The notes beneath the pieces were generated by a model. It was not told the origin of the DNA. It saw only the letters and a program-made list of their open reading frames with translations, and searched no databases. Below are positions 46,957 to 58,960 of a stretch of DNA of 64,000 nt, piece after piece. The DNA is taken from NCBI RefSeq assembly GCF_025263565.1, contig NZ_CP079865.1, forward strand, positions 744,001 through 808,000, given 5' to 3'. The stretch comes from Mycobacterium sp. SMC-8 (GTDB lineage Bacteria; Actinomycetota; Actinomycetes; Mycobacteriales; Mycobacteriaceae). Numbering within the stretch: the stretch's first letter is position 1; each line of letters opens with the position of its first letter. The position numbers and the translations under genes are program-made.

Positions 46957-47523
46957 CTAGAGCCAGGTGTCGTCGGTGGTGGCGGTCAGGAACGCTTCAA
47001 GGTCGTTGCGCCAGTCGGCCGGGGTGTTCTTCTCGGGCTCGATACCGGTGTACTGCCCCTGGTAGAAGAGCAGCGGCCGCGGCTTCTTGGTCGGGATGTC
47101 CGACAGTGAGTGCACGGCGCCGAACACCACGAAATGGTCACCGCCGTCGTGCACCGAGTGCACTGTGCAGTCGATGTGGGCAAGATTGCCGGTGATGACC
47201 GGCGAGCCGAGCTCGGACGGCGTCCAGTCCATGCCGGCGAACTTGTCCGGCTCCCGGGACCCGAAACGGGCCGACACGTGCTGCTGGTCCTCGTGCAGGA
47301 CGTTGACGCAGAACCGGCCGCTGGCCTCGATCGCCGCCCACGAACGCGAGAGTTTCGTCGGGCAGAACAGCACCAGCGGCGGATCCAGCGACAGCGCCGC
47401 GAACGACTGGCAGGCGAAACCAACGGGCTGGTCCTCGTGCACCGTCGTGATCACCGTGATACCCGTGCAGAACTGGCCGAGCACATTACGGAAGGTGCGG
47501 GGGTCGATCGCAGGCTCGGACAC
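46957..47523 (-). CDS. hsaB: Flavin reductase HsaB
   Basis: 188 aa. HsaB supplies reduced flavin to HsaA for hydroxylation of 3-HSA in ring A/B breakdown. Family sequence FRNVLGQFCTGITVITTVHEDQP, GFACQSFAALSLDPPLVLFCP, DGGDHFVVFGAV and a C-terminus ending DDTWL as in M. tuberculosis. The GTG at 47523 gives the same N-terminus as the 187-aa M. tuberculosis protein; another GTG at 47556 touches the hsaC stop. Last gene of hsaA-hsaD-hsaC-hsaB. Confidence 0.93.
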   Translation of the reverse strand: MSEPAIDPRTFRNVLGQFCTGITVITTVHEDQPVGFACQSFAALSLDPPLVLFCPTKLSRSWAAIEASGRFCVNVLHEDQQHVSARFGSREPDKFAGMDWTPSELGSPVITGNLAHIDCTVHSVHDGGDHFVVFGAVHSLSDIPTKKPRPLLFYQGQYTGIEPEKNTPADWRNDLEAFLTATTDDTWL

Positions 47524-47555
47524 CGGTGCTTGATCTCCCGCGTCAGCGCTCGACA

Positions 47556-50553
<2,998 letters not shown>

Positions 50554-50594
50554 TGGTGTGCCTCCCGAGGCGTGCGAAGTAACCTACAAGAGAT

Positions 50595-50608
50595 TAGAAC
50601 ACGTTACG
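50595..50608. promoter_or_regulatory. KstR operator (hsaA side), one mismatch
   Basis: TAGAACACGTTACG matches TnnAACnnGTTnnA except the last base (G for A). It lies 42 nt upstream of the hsaA GTG in the hsaA-kshB divergent region. Confidence 0.7.
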
Positions 50609-50662
50609 ATTTGTGTCGAGTAGCGGTGTCCTGCAGCGGCTGGACCTGCGCACATGCATTTC

Positions 50663-50676
50663 TGTAACCTGTTCTA
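50663..50676. promoter_or_regulatory. KstR operator (kshB side)
   Basis: TGTAACCTGTTCTA fits TnnAACnnGTTnnA fully. It lies 39 nt upstream of the kshB GTG. Confidence 0.85.
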
Positions 50677-50714
50677 GTTATGACCGATCGCGGCGCGAAG
50701 AGAGGGCTCATCTT

Positions 50715-51785
50715 GTGACGGACGTAGCCGCCGACGAACCGCTGGGCGCGCATGTGCTCGAGCTGGAGATCGCCGACGTCATCGACGAGACGCCGGACGC
50801 GCGCTCGCTGGTGTTCAAATCCCCCGCCGACGCTCCCGTTGCGCCGGAGAAACTCCGGTATTCGCCGGGGCAGTTCCTCACCCTGCGGGTGCCCAGTGAC
50901 CGCACCGGGTCGGTGGCCCGCTGCTACTCGCTGTGCAGCTCACCGTTCACCGGCGACCCGTTGACCGTCACGGTCAAACGCACCGCCAACGGGTACGCGT
51001 CGAACTGGTTGTGCGACAACGCCCATGCCGGAATGAAGATCCACGTGCTGGCCCCGTCGGGCACTTTCGTGCCGAAGAATTTGGACACCGACTTTCTGCT
51101 CCTCGCGGCCGGTAGCGGCATCACCCCGATGCTGGCGATCCTGAAATCGGCCCTGTCCGAGGGCAGCGGCAAGGTCACGCTGGTCTATGCCAATCGCGAC
51201 GAGCAGTCCGTGATCTTCGCCGAGGCACTGCGTGATCTGGCGGGCAAGTACCCGGACCGGCTGACCGCGATCCACTGGCTGGAGTCGGTCCAGGGTCTTC
51301 CGAGCGTGTCCGCCCTGGCTGAGCTGTTCGCCCCCTACACCTCCCGCGAGGCGTTCATCTGCGGCCCCGGTCCATTCATGGCCGCCGCCGAGGAGGCCCT
51401 GACGACGGCGGGCCTGCCCGCCGAGCGCATCCACATCGAGGTGTTCAAGTCGCTGGAATCCGACCCGTTCGCGGCGGTGAAACTCGAACCCGACGACAGC
51501 GACGAGGGGCCCGCGACGGCGGTCGTGACGCTGGACGGACAAACCCACGAGGTGTCCTGGCCGCGCCGGGCAAAACTGCTCGACGTGCTGCTGGACAAGG
51601 GCCTCGACGCGCCGTTCTCCTGCCGCGAAGGGCACTGCGGCGCCTGCGCGGTGGTGAAGAAGTCCGGCGACACCGAGATGGAGGTCAATGACGTCCTGGA
51701 ACAGCAGGACCTCGACGAGGGCCTGATCCTGGCCTGCCAGGCGCATCCGCGCTCGGATTCGGTCGAAGTCACCTATGACGAGTAG
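50715..51785 (+). CDS. kshB: 3-ketosteroid 9-alpha-hydroxylase reductase KshB
   Basis: 356 aa. KshB passes electrons from NADH to the Rieske oxygenase KshA, which opens ring B. Order: FAD-binding (RCYSLCSSPFTG), NAD-binding (LLLAAGSGITPMLAILK, FICGPGPFM), and a C-terminal plant-type [2Fe-2S] ferredoxin domain (CREGHCGAC plus a later Cys in LACQAH). GTG start at 50715; the frame is open to 50613 across the KstR operator. kshA itself is not in the window. Confidence 0.94.
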   Translation: MTDVAADEPLGAHVLELEIADVIDETPDARSLVFKSPADAPVAPEKLRYSPGQFLTLRVPSDRTGSVARCYSLCSSPFTGDPLTVTVKRTANGYASNWLCDNAHAGMKIHVLAPSGTFVPKNLDTDFLLLAAGSGITPMLAILKSALSEGSGKVTLVYANRDEQSVIFAEALRDLAGKYPDRLTAIHWLESVQGLPSVSALAELFAPYTSREAFICGPGPFMAAAEEALTTAGLPAERIHIEVFKSLESDPFAAVKLEPDDSDEGPATAVVTLDGQTHEVSWPRRAKLLDVLLDKGLDAPFSCREGHCGACAVVKKSGDTEMEVNDVLEQQDLDEGLILACQAHPRSDSVEVTYDE

Positions 51786-51807
51786 CAGGGGGATTACCTT
51801 CATCACG

Positions 51808-52386
51808 ATGAACCGGCTCGCAGCGGCAAGTGCGGTCGCGCTGGCGGCGTTGGCTTTCGCCCACCCTCCGACGGCGACGGCCGCGTCCAACACCTCGATG
51901 TCCTCGATTCACGTCGACCCGGCCACACAGATCGAAATGCACGTCACCGCGAACTGCGAAGCGGCGCAGAACAGGTGCTTCTACCGGACCACGGCGAATC
52001 TGCTCACCCCCAACGGGCCGACCGGTTTCCCCGGTGACACCTGGGCGCGTCAGACCATCACACTGCGCAGCGACTCGCAGAACGTCTGGCAGGAAGCCTG
52101 GTACAGCGCGCCGGCGGGCACCCCGCGTGAACTCAAGGGGGCCAACCACGAGAACGTACTGTCACGCATGCTGAAATCGCTGCGCGATGTCGAGGTGTCG
52201 GTGACCTACTTCGGCGGCGGGCCGATCGAGCGCTTCACCACCGACGGTGACTCGGTGCCGACCGAGTGGACCACCGGGCAGCCGGCCAAGGGCTCGCAGT
52301 TCATCGTGTGCTCGCAGATCCAGGTGGTCTACGGCGGGGTGAACCTCACGACGCCCAGCGCATGCGCGCAGACGACGTTCGAGTAA
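51808..52386 (+). CDS. Secreted protein (Rv3572-like)
   Basis: 192 aa from MNRLAAASAVALAALAFAHP, a Sec signal peptide probably cut after the TATAA region. The mature part has four Cys (CEAAQNRC near the start; CSQIQ and CAQTTFE near the end), which could form two disulfides. An earlier ATG at 51775 overlaps kshB but would add a tail before the signal. Same position as Rv3572 in M. tuberculosis; function unknown. Confidence 0.82.
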   Translation: MNRLAAASAVALAALAFAHPPTATAASNTSMSSIHVDPATQIEMHVTANCEAAQNRCFYRTTANLLTPNGPTGFPGDTWARQTITLRSDSQNVWQEAWYSAPAGTPRELKGANHENVLSRMLKSLRDVEVSVTYFGGGPIERFTTDGDSVPTEWTTGQPAKGSQFIVCSQIQVVYGGVNLTTPSACAQTTFE

Positions 52387-52392
52387 CACGGG

Positions 52393-54516
52393 TCAGCGGG
52401 GCAGGCCGAGCAGCCTCTCTCCCGCCATGGTCAGCAGGATCTGCTCAGTGCCGCCGGCGATCGTCAGGCAGCGGGTGTTGAGGAAGTCGTGCACCTGCGG
52501 GTTGACCACCGCGCCGGCGCCCTCAGACAGATCCATCCGGAACTCGGCCAGCGTCTGGCGGTACCGCACGCCGATGAGCTTGCGCGCGCTGGCCTGTGCG
52601 CCCGGGTCCTGACCCTCGACCGCGAGCTGAGCGATCCGCTGGTCCAGCAGCGAGCCGACCTGCGCAGTGACGATCAGCTGACCGAGCTGGTCCTGTTGCG
52701 CCCCATCGACTTCGAGCTCGGCCACCACGCGCAGCAGTTCCTCCATCGGGTTGCCCAGGGCGGTGCCCTGCGCCATCGCGACGCGCTCGTTGGCCAGCGT
52801 CGTGCGGGCCAGCCGCCATCCGTCGTTGACTTGACCGACCACCATCTCGTCGGGAACGAACACGTCGTCGAAGAACACCTCGTTGAACAGCTCGTCGCCG
52901 GTGATCTCGCGCAGCGGGCGGATCACGATGCCCGGGCTCTTCATGTCGACGAGGAAGTACGTGATGCCCTTGTGCTTCGGTGCGTCGGCGTCCGTCCTTG
53001 CCAGGCACACACCCCAATGCGCCTTCTGCGCCGCCGAGGTCCACACCTTCTGCCCGGTGAGCTTCCAACCTCCTTCGGCGCGAACGGCTTTGGTGCGCAG
53101 TGCCGCCAGGTCCGAACCGGCGCCGGGCTCGCTGAACAGCTGGCACCAGGCCAGCTCGCCGCGCAGGGTCGGCGGAACGAACTGTTCGACCTGTTCCGGG
53201 CTGCCGTGCTCCAAGATGGTCGGCACCGCCCACCAGCCGATCACCAGATCGGGACGCGTCACCCCTGCCGCGGCCAACTCCTGGTCGATCAGCAACTGCT
53301 CGGCGGGTCCGGCGGCGCGGCCGTGGGGACGCGGCCAGTGCGGCGCCAGCAGCCCGGTCTCGGCGAACGCGACCTGACGCTCGTTCTCCGGCGCGGCGGC
53401 GATTTCGGCCACCGCGGAGGCGATTTCGGGACGCAGATCTGCGACCGACTCCAAGTCGATGTGCAGTTCCCTGCGCACACCCTGCTGCGTCAGGGCCGCC
53501 ACCCGCCGCAGCCAGCGCGACCGTCCGCCCAGGAACTGTGCGATGCCGTAGGCCCGCCGCAGGTACAAATGCGCATCGTGTTCCCAGGTGATGCCGATGC
53601 CGCCGAGCACCTGGATGCAGTCCTTGGCGTTGGCCTTGGCGGCGTCGATCGCGACCGACGCCGCCAGCGCCGCAGCGATTGACAGCTGATCGGCGTCCGG
53701 TTCGCCGGCCGCGCGGGCGGCGTCGGCGGCGGCGACGGAGACCTGCTCGGACCGCAACAGCATCTCGGCGCACATGTGCTTGATCGCCTGGAAACTCCCG
53801 ATCGGCTTGCCGAACTGCTCCCGCACCTTCGCGTATTCGGTGGCGGTGTTCAGCAGCCAACGAGCCAGACCGGCCGCCTCGGCGGCCAGCAGCGTCGCGA
53901 CCAGGTCGACGACCCGCTGCGCGGGCACTTCCAGTGTCTCGGCCGCCGCACCGTCGAGGACGACGCGGGCCAGCGGACGGGAGAAGTCGGTGGCGTCAAG
54001 CGATTCGACCGTCACCCCCTCGGAGGTGCCGTCGACCAGCAGCCAGGTGTCACCGGCGGGTAGCAGCAGCACTCCCGCCGGCTCCGCGCCGAGCACATAC
54101 GGCGCGGTGCCCGACACCAGGCCGTCGGCGAAGTCCAGGTCGGCGGTCAGCGTGAGGCCCGCCGTGCGCTCACCGCCGGCCAGCGCCTCCAGCAGGCCGG
54201 CGTGCGAACCCGAGAGCACCAACGTGGCCAGCGCGGTGGTGACCACCGGTCCCGGCACCAGCGCCGCGGCCGCCTCGTCGAGCATCGCGGCCAGATCCGA
54301 CACCGTGCCGTCGGCCCCGCCGTGTTCCTCGGGGAGTGCGACGCCGAAGATCCCTAGTTCGGCCAGACCGCCGTATGGTGAACGCCACGCGTCGCTGTTG
54401 CCCTGCTCTACATCACGCGCGGCCTCGATGGCGCGTGACGCTGCGGCCCAGGTCCGGACCAGTTCCCGTGCGGCGGACTGGTCGTCGGTGGTGGGAGCGG
54501 ACGTTGAAGCCGACAC
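52393..54516 (-). CDS. fadE34: Double-length acyl-CoA dehydrogenase FadE34 (ChsE3)
   Basis: 707 aa, two acyl-CoA dehydrogenase units in one chain, about 1-340 and 370-707, comparable with M. tuberculosis FadE34 (about 720 aa). The first half has REQFGKPIGSFQAIKHMCAEM and GGIGITWEHDAHLYLRRA; the second has FSEPGAGSDLAALRT, GQKVWTSAAQKAHW and IAGGTEQILLTMAGERLLGLP. Acts on the five-carbon side chain of 3-oxo-cholenoyl-CoA. GTG with AGGAG 5 nt upstream. Divergent from kstR over one KstR operator. Confidence 0.93.
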   Translation of the reverse strand: MSASTSAPTTDDQSAARELVRTWAAASRAIEAARDVEQGNSDAWRSPYGGLAELGIFGVALPEEHGGADGTVSDLAAMLDEAAAALVPGPVVTTALATLVLSGSHAGLLEALAGGERTAGLTLTADLDFADGLVSGTAPYVLGAEPAGVLLLPAGDTWLLVDGTSEGVTVESLDATDFSRPLARVVLDGAAAETLEVPAQRVVDLVATLLAAEAAGLARWLLNTATEYAKVREQFGKPIGSFQAIKHMCAEMLLRSEQVSVAAADAARAAGEPDADQLSIAAALAASVAIDAAKANAKDCIQVLGGIGITWEHDAHLYLRRAYGIAQFLGGRSRWLRRVAALTQQGVRRELHIDLESVADLRPEIASAVAEIAAAPENERQVAFAETGLLAPHWPRPHGRAAGPAEQLLIDQELAAAGVTRPDLVIGWWAVPTILEHGSPEQVEQFVPPTLRGELAWCQLFSEPGAGSDLAALRTKAVRAEGGWKLTGQKVWTSAAQKAHWGVCLARTDADAPKHKGITYFLVDMKSPGIVIRPLREITGDELFNEVFFDDVFVPDEMVVGQVNDGWRLARTTLANERVAMAQGTALGNPMEELLRVVAELEVDGAQQDQLGQLIVTAQVGSLLDQRIAQLAVEGQDPGAQASARKLIGVRYRQTLAEFRMDLSEGAGAVVNPQVHDFLNTRCLTIAGGTEQILLTMAGERLLGLPR

Positions 54517-54557
54517 CGTGTCTCCTAGCGATTGGGCGAGAAGACGATGCTTCTCAC

Positions 54558-54571
54558 TAGAACGTGTTCTA
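54558..54571. promoter_or_regulatory. KstR operator between fadE34 and kstR
   Basis: TAGAACGTGTTCTA matches TnnAACnnGTTnnA completely. It lies 42 nt upstream of fadE34 and 140 nt upstream of the kstR start, consistent with autoregulation of kstR. Confidence 0.88.
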
Positions 54572-54710
54572 ATAGTGACAGCGTTCGACCGTCAAGTCGA
54601 CCGCCTTCGCTGCAGGGCCCACGCGCGCGCCTGTGGCACGGAGAAGAGAAACGGGACCGGGATGCGTATCGTTCTCACCGGGGACGCATCACGAAGGAGC
54701 CATTCGCCGC

Positions 54711-55418
54711 ATGTCGGGGACGTCGGAGTTCACAGCTGACAAAGCGCAGACGTCTGCGCGCGTCACGTCGGGCGCAGGCTCTGAGTCCCGACCCCGCCAG
54801 GTGACGAACGTCGCGGTGCTCGCCGAATCCGAACTCGGCTCCGAAGCGCAGCGTGAACGGCGTAAGCGCATCCTGGACGCCACCCTGGCGATCGCGTCGA
54901 AGGGCGGCTACGAAGCCGTCCAGATGCGCGCGGTAGCCGAACGCGCCGACGTCGCGGTGGGCACGTTGTACCGCTACTTCCCGTCGAAGGTGCATCTGCT
55001 GGTATCGGCGCTGGGCCGCGAGTTCGAGCGCATCGATGCCAAGACCGACCGGTCGGCGTTTCCCACCGGAGCCTCCGCCTATCAGCGGCTCAACATCATG
55101 GTCGGCAAGCTCAACCGCGCCATGCAGCGCAACCCGCTGCTGACCGAGGCCATGACGCGCGCATTCGTGTTCGCCGACGCGTCCGCTGCCGGCGAGGTCG
55201 ACCACGTCGGCAAGCTGATGGACTCGATGTTCGCCCGGGCGATGAGCGACGGTGAGCCCACCGAGGACCAGTACCACATCGCCCGGGTGATATCCGACGT
55301 GTGGCTGTCCAATCTGCTGGCCTGGCTGACCCGGCGCGCGTCGGCCACCGACGTCGCCAAGCGGTTGGACCTGGCTGTGCGGTTACTCATCGGCGACGGT
55401 GAGCAGCCTAAGATCTGA
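54711..55418 (+). CDS. kstR: TetR-family cholesterol regulator KstR
   Basis: 235 aa from the ATG at 54711 with AAGGAG about 12 nt upstream. The TetR helix-turn-helix (GGYEAVQMRAVAERADVAVG, TLYRYFPSKVHLLVSAL) and the ligand domain (LNRAMQRNPLLTEAMTRA, YHIARVISDVWLSNLLAWL) agree closely with M. tuberculosis KstR. The first about 30 residues (Ser/Thr/Ala-rich) are extra. A GTG at 54801 would give the shorter product. Represses side-chain and A/B-ring genes until 3-oxo-cholestenoyl-CoA is bound. Confidence 0.93.
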   Translation: MSGTSEFTADKAQTSARVTSGAGSESRPRQVTNVAVLAESELGSEAQRERRKRILDATLAIASKGGYEAVQMRAVAERADVAVGTLYRYFPSKVHLLVSALGREFERIDAKTDRSAFPTGASAYQRLNIMVGKLNRAMQRNPLLTEAMTRAFVFADASAAGEVDHVGKLMDSMFARAMSDGEPTEDQYHIARVISDVWLSNLLAWLTRRASATDVAKRLDLAVRLLIGDGEQPKI

Positions 55419-55421
55419 GGG

Positions 55422-56183
55422 GTGGACCTCCCGCCCGAGCTTGTTCGCGCACTCTCCTCTGTGGCGGACACCCCGCGTCTCCTGGTCACCTCGGATTTCG
55501 ACGGCACGCTCGCGCCGATCGTGAACAACCCGGCCGACGCGCGGCCGCTGCCGCCGGCCGCCGAGGCCCTCGTCGCACTGTCCGAATTGCCCTCGACGGC
55601 AACGGCGTTGATCTCGGGACGGGACCTCGACACGCTGCGCGCGTTGTCGTCGATGCCCGCGTCGGTGCATCTGGTGGGCAGCCACGGCGCGCAGTTCGCC
55701 TCCGGCTTCGCCCACGACATTGACCGCGAGCTCCTGAACGCCATCACCGACAGACTGCGTGAGATCGCCTCGGGCAGAACAGGTGTGCACGTCGAGACCA
55801 AACCGGCCAGTGTCGCTCTGCACGTCCGCAACGCGGCCCCCGCCGACGCCGACGCCGCCCTGGCGCAAGCATGGGAGTCAGCGCCGCAGTGGAACGCGCA
55901 CGTGACCACGGGCAAGGCGGTGCTCGAGTTCGCCGTCATCTCGACCGACAAGGGAGAGGCGATCGACATCCTGCGCGCCGAACACGACGCGACGGCCGTG
56001 GTGTTCCTCGGTGACGACGTGACCGACGAGAAGGCGTTCACCCGGCTGCGGGATGCCGACGTCGGTGTCAAGGTGGGCCCGGGTGACACCGCCGCCCGCT
56101 ACCGGGTGGACTCCCCCGATGACGTCACCCTCGTGCTGCAGCACCTCGTGAACCAGCGGCGGTCACACCCGCGCCTCACCTGA
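55422..56183 (+). CDS. otsB: Trehalose-6-phosphate phosphatase (HAD)
   Basis: 253-aa HAD-IIB phosphatase: DFDGTLAPI with the nucleophile Asp, ISGRDLDTLR, GSHGAQF, and the Mg-binding GDDVTDEKAF. Dephosphorylates trehalose-6-phosphate. GTG start 4 nt after kstR, same strand. It is the short, single-domain form; no OtsA is adjacent. Convergent with the LacI gene, 10 nt apart. Confidence 0.88.
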   Translation: MDLPPELVRALSSVADTPRLLVTSDFDGTLAPIVNNPADARPLPPAAEALVALSELPSTATALISGRDLDTLRALSSMPASVHLVGSHGAQFASGFAHDIDRELLNAITDRLREIASGRTGVHVETKPASVALHVRNAAPADADAALAQAWESAPQWNAHVTTGKAVLEFAVISTDKGEAIDILRAEHDATAVVFLGDDVTDEKAFTRLRDADVGVKVGPGDTAARYRVDSPDDVTLVLQHLVNQRRSHPRLT

Positions 56184-56193
56184 GCGGGGGTGA

Positions 56194-57294
56194 TCAGGCG
56201 GGCGGCCCCGACGTGCGCCCGCGCACGACCTGCGTTTCGAGCACCTCGATGACCGGCAATCCCGACCGCGGCGGCTCGTGCAGCAGTTCGCCTGCCCGCC
56301 TTCCTTTTTCGATGCTCGGCTGCAGCACGGTGGTCAGGCCCCGGCGTCGCGCCTCGGGCACGCCGTCGAACCCCGTCACCGTCATCTGCCCCGGCACATA
56401 GACGCCCCGCGCGCGCAGATGGTCCATCGCGGACAACGCCAGCACGTCGGCGGTGCACATCAGCGCGGTGATCCGCGGGTTGGCGGCGAGCGCGACGTCC
56501 GCAGCCGATCCACCGGAGGTGGGCAGGTGCTCGTAACTCTCCACGACGGTCAACGATTCCGGATCCAGGCCCGCCGCCGACATCGCGTCACATAATCCGC
56601 GGATGCGCTCACCCTGAACGTGGAAGTGCGGGCTGCGCAGTCGTTCCGGGTCGGCCAGCACCGGGCCGGGTCCGCCCCGGGGCCAGTCGCGACCGAGCCG
56701 CATGGTCAGCAAGCCGATCTCGCGGTGCCCGAGCTCGATGACGTGTTCGGCGAGCCGCCGCATCGCGGCACGGTCGTCGATGCCCACGTGCGAGGCCCCG
56801 GGCACGTCCCGCGGCTGGTCGACCACCACGACCGGTAGATGGCGCTCGAGCACCGCGGGCAGATACGGGTCGTCGTCGGATGCGGAGTACACCGCGAACC
56901 CGTCCACGCCGGCGGCAAGCACCGCGGCCGAGCCCTCGGCCACACTGCGGTTGGGGCCCACCGCGACCAGCAGCAGGCCCTGGCCCACCGCCTCGCACGA
57001 CTCAGCCAGCCCGGCGACGAAGTCGAGCGCGGCGGGGTCGCTGAAGGAATAGTTGAGCGGTTCGGTGATCACCAGACCCACCGCGCCTGCCTTGCGGGTG
57101 CGCAGCGAGCGTGCCACCGGGTCGGGTCCCGGATAGCCCAGCCGTTTGGCGGTGGAAAGCACACGCTCGCGCAACTCGGCCGAGAGCTGGTCGGGTCTGT
57201 TGTACGCATTGGAGACGGTGGTGCGCGACACCTTGAGTTCGGCGGCCAGCGAGGCCAGGGTCGCGCGCCGTCGGGGCGTCGGACTCCTGGTCAT
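56194..57294 (-). CDS. LacI-family transcriptional regulator (Rv3575c-like)
   Basis: 366 aa. N-terminal LacI helix-turn-helix (ATLASLAAELKVSRTTVSNA then YNRPDQLS) and a periplasmic-binding-like effector domain (GFDGVPEARRRGLTTVLQP near the C-terminus). Matches Rv3575c in position and length. Effector unknown; the adjacent otsB suggests sugar control, but this is only context. Confidence 0.86.
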   Translation of the reverse strand: MTRSPTPRRRATLASLAAELKVSRTTVSNAYNRPDQLSAELRERVLSTAKRLGYPGPDPVARSLRTRKAGAVGLVITEPLNYSFSDPAALDFVAGLAESCEAVGQGLLLVAVGPNRSVAEGSAAVLAAGVDGFAVYSASDDDPYLPAVLERHLPVVVVDQPRDVPGASHVGIDDRAAMRRLAEHVIELGHREIGLLTMRLGRDWPRGGPGPVLADPERLRSPHFHVQGERIRGLCDAMSAAGLDPESLTVVESYEHLPTSGGSAADVALAANPRITALMCTADVLALSAMDHLRARGVYVPGQMTVTGFDGVPEARRRGLTTVLQPSIEKGRRAGELLHEPPRSGLPVIEVLETQVVRGRTSGPPA

Positions 57295-57305
57295 GCTCCC
57301 CGACG

Positions 57306-58178
57306 TTAGTGGATGGCGCCCGTCGCCGACCTACGACTCGGTCGCGGCGCCCGGCAACCGGCCCACACCGCCAGCCACACCGCGCACGCGATCGACACGA
57401 TCACGAAGCTGGGCGGCAGGTTGAACATCGCCGAGAACGTCAGGCCGACCCACACCGAGACCAGGCCGATCACCGCCGACGCCGCCATCGCGGCGACCGG
57501 GCGCGCCGTGAGCATCAGCGCCGTCGCGGCCGGGGTCACCACCAACGCGAACAGCAGCAGCGTGCCCACCGCCTGCACTGCCATCGTCACCGTCAGTCCG
57601 AGCAGCACCATGAACGCGATAGACAAGGCGCGCACCGGAATGCCCTTGGCTTCAGCGACTTTGCCGTTGACCGAGCTGAACAGCAGCGGCCGGAAGATGA
57701 ACGAGATACCCAGGGCGGTCAGCACCAGGAGCGTGAGGAATGACAGCAGCTGTTCGGTGCTGATCGCCAGCAGGTTGCCGAACAGCACGTTGGTCAGCGT
57801 GGAGGAATTGCGGGTGGCCAGCGAGTTGAAGAACAACCCCAGACCGGTGGCGAACGCCAGCACGGTGCCGGTGGCGACCTCCCGTTCGGCGGCTCGTTTC
57901 CCCAGCGCGCCGATCACCAGCGCACCGCCGACGCAGAACACCCCCAGCCCCACCGCAGCGGGCAGGCCGATGAGCACGGCACCCGTGGCGCCCGGCAGAC
58001 CGATGTGGGCCAGTGCGTGCGCGGCGAACGCGATGTGACGCACCACGATGAAGTACCCCATCAAGCCGGCCGCGAGAGCGACGATGGTGCCGCCCAGCCA
58101 CGCGTTGCGCATGAAGGACGAACCCAGGATGTGCAGCCAGTTGTCCTGATACCCCAGCGCTACGACGGTGTGGGTCAC
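57306..58178 (-). CDS. znuB: Zinc/manganese-type ABC transporter permease
   Basis: 290 aa with about eight membrane segments, ABC-3 family: FIVVRHIAFAAHALAHIGLPGA near the N-terminus is the family hallmark. GTG start overlapping the ATPase gene by 4 nt. The C-terminus is basic. Works with the two genes upstream to import Zn2+ (or Mn2+). Confidence 0.88.
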   Translation of the reverse strand: MTHTVVALGYQDNWLHILGSSFMRNAWLGGTIVALAAGLMGYFIVVRHIAFAAHALAHIGLPGATGAVLIGLPAAVGLGVFCVGGALVIGALGKRAAEREVATGTVLAFATGLGLFFNSLATRNSSTLTNVLFGNLLAISTEQLLSFLTLLVLTALGISFIFRPLLFSSVNGKVAEAKGIPVRALSIAFMVLLGLTVTMAVQAVGTLLLFALVVTPAATALMLTARPVAAMAASAVIGLVSVWVGLTFSAMFNLPPSFVIVSIACAVWLAVWAGCRAPRPSRRSATGAIH

Positions 58179-58960
58179 TGCCCGCTCCGCATGTAGAGCT
58201 CACCCTGCAGGGTGTGGGCGACCTGGATGCTGGTCCCGTACATGTGGGTGAGCAGTGCGGAATCGACGACGCGGTCCAGCGGCGCGTGGTGGGCGTGCCC
58301 GTCGAGCAGGTAGATCGCGCTGTCGAGGACCGTCAGCAGCGGGTTGAGGTCGTGTGCCACCACCAAGACGGTCACGCCGAGCTCGCGCTTGAGCCGGCCC
58401 AGCACCGCGACGATCTCGTGCTGGTTGCGCAGGTCGAGGGAGGCCAGCGGCTCATCGAGGATCAGCATCCGCGGCCGGGCCACCAATGCACCGGCCAGCG
58501 CGATCCGCTGCCGCTGCCCACCGGACAGGTCCGAGAGGCGGCGATCGGCGATCTCGAGGCCGTCGACCCAGCCCAGCGCCTCGTCGACGCGCGCGCGATC
58601 GGCGGCGCCGGTGCGCCCGAAACCCCACCGCCGGCCGGTAAGGCCGAGCAGCACCGCATCGCGGGCACGGATCGCCTCGTTGGCATTGGCATCGTAATTC
58701 TGTGGGACGTAACCGATCTCGTCGTTGACCGCACCCGGGCGACGGCCGTACACCCGGACTTCGCCCGATGAGGGGGCGAGCAAACCGAGGATCACCTGCA
58801 GCAGCGTGGTCTTGCCCGACCCGTTGGGCCCGATGACGGCCACGAACCGGCCCGCATCGACGCGGAACGTCGACTCGCTCCACACCGTGCGCCCACCCCG
58901 TTCGACGCTGACGTCGTCGAAGGTCAGCGCCGGGACGGCGGCCGGCTCAGGTTCCGACAC
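58175..58960 (-). CDS. znuC: Zinc/manganese-type ABC transporter ATPase
   Basis: 261 aa. Walker A GPNGSGKTT, signature LSGGQRQRIALAGAL, Walker B RMLILDEPLASLD, H-loop VVAHDLN. Overlaps the binding-protein gene by 14 nt and the permease gene by 4 nt. Confidence 0.9.
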   Translation of the reverse strand: MSEPEPAAVPALTFDDVSVERGGRTVWSESTFRVDAGRFVAVIGPNGSGKTTLLQVILGLLAPSSGEVRVYGRRPGAVNDEIGYVPQNYDANANEAIRARDAVLLGLTGRRWGFGRTGAADRARVDEALGWVDGLEIADRRLSDLSGGQRQRIALAGALVARPRMLILDEPLASLDLRNQHEIVAVLGRLKRELGVTVLVVAHDLNPLLTVLDSAIYLLDGHAHHAPLDRVVDSALLTHMYGTSIQVAHTLQGELYMRSGQ

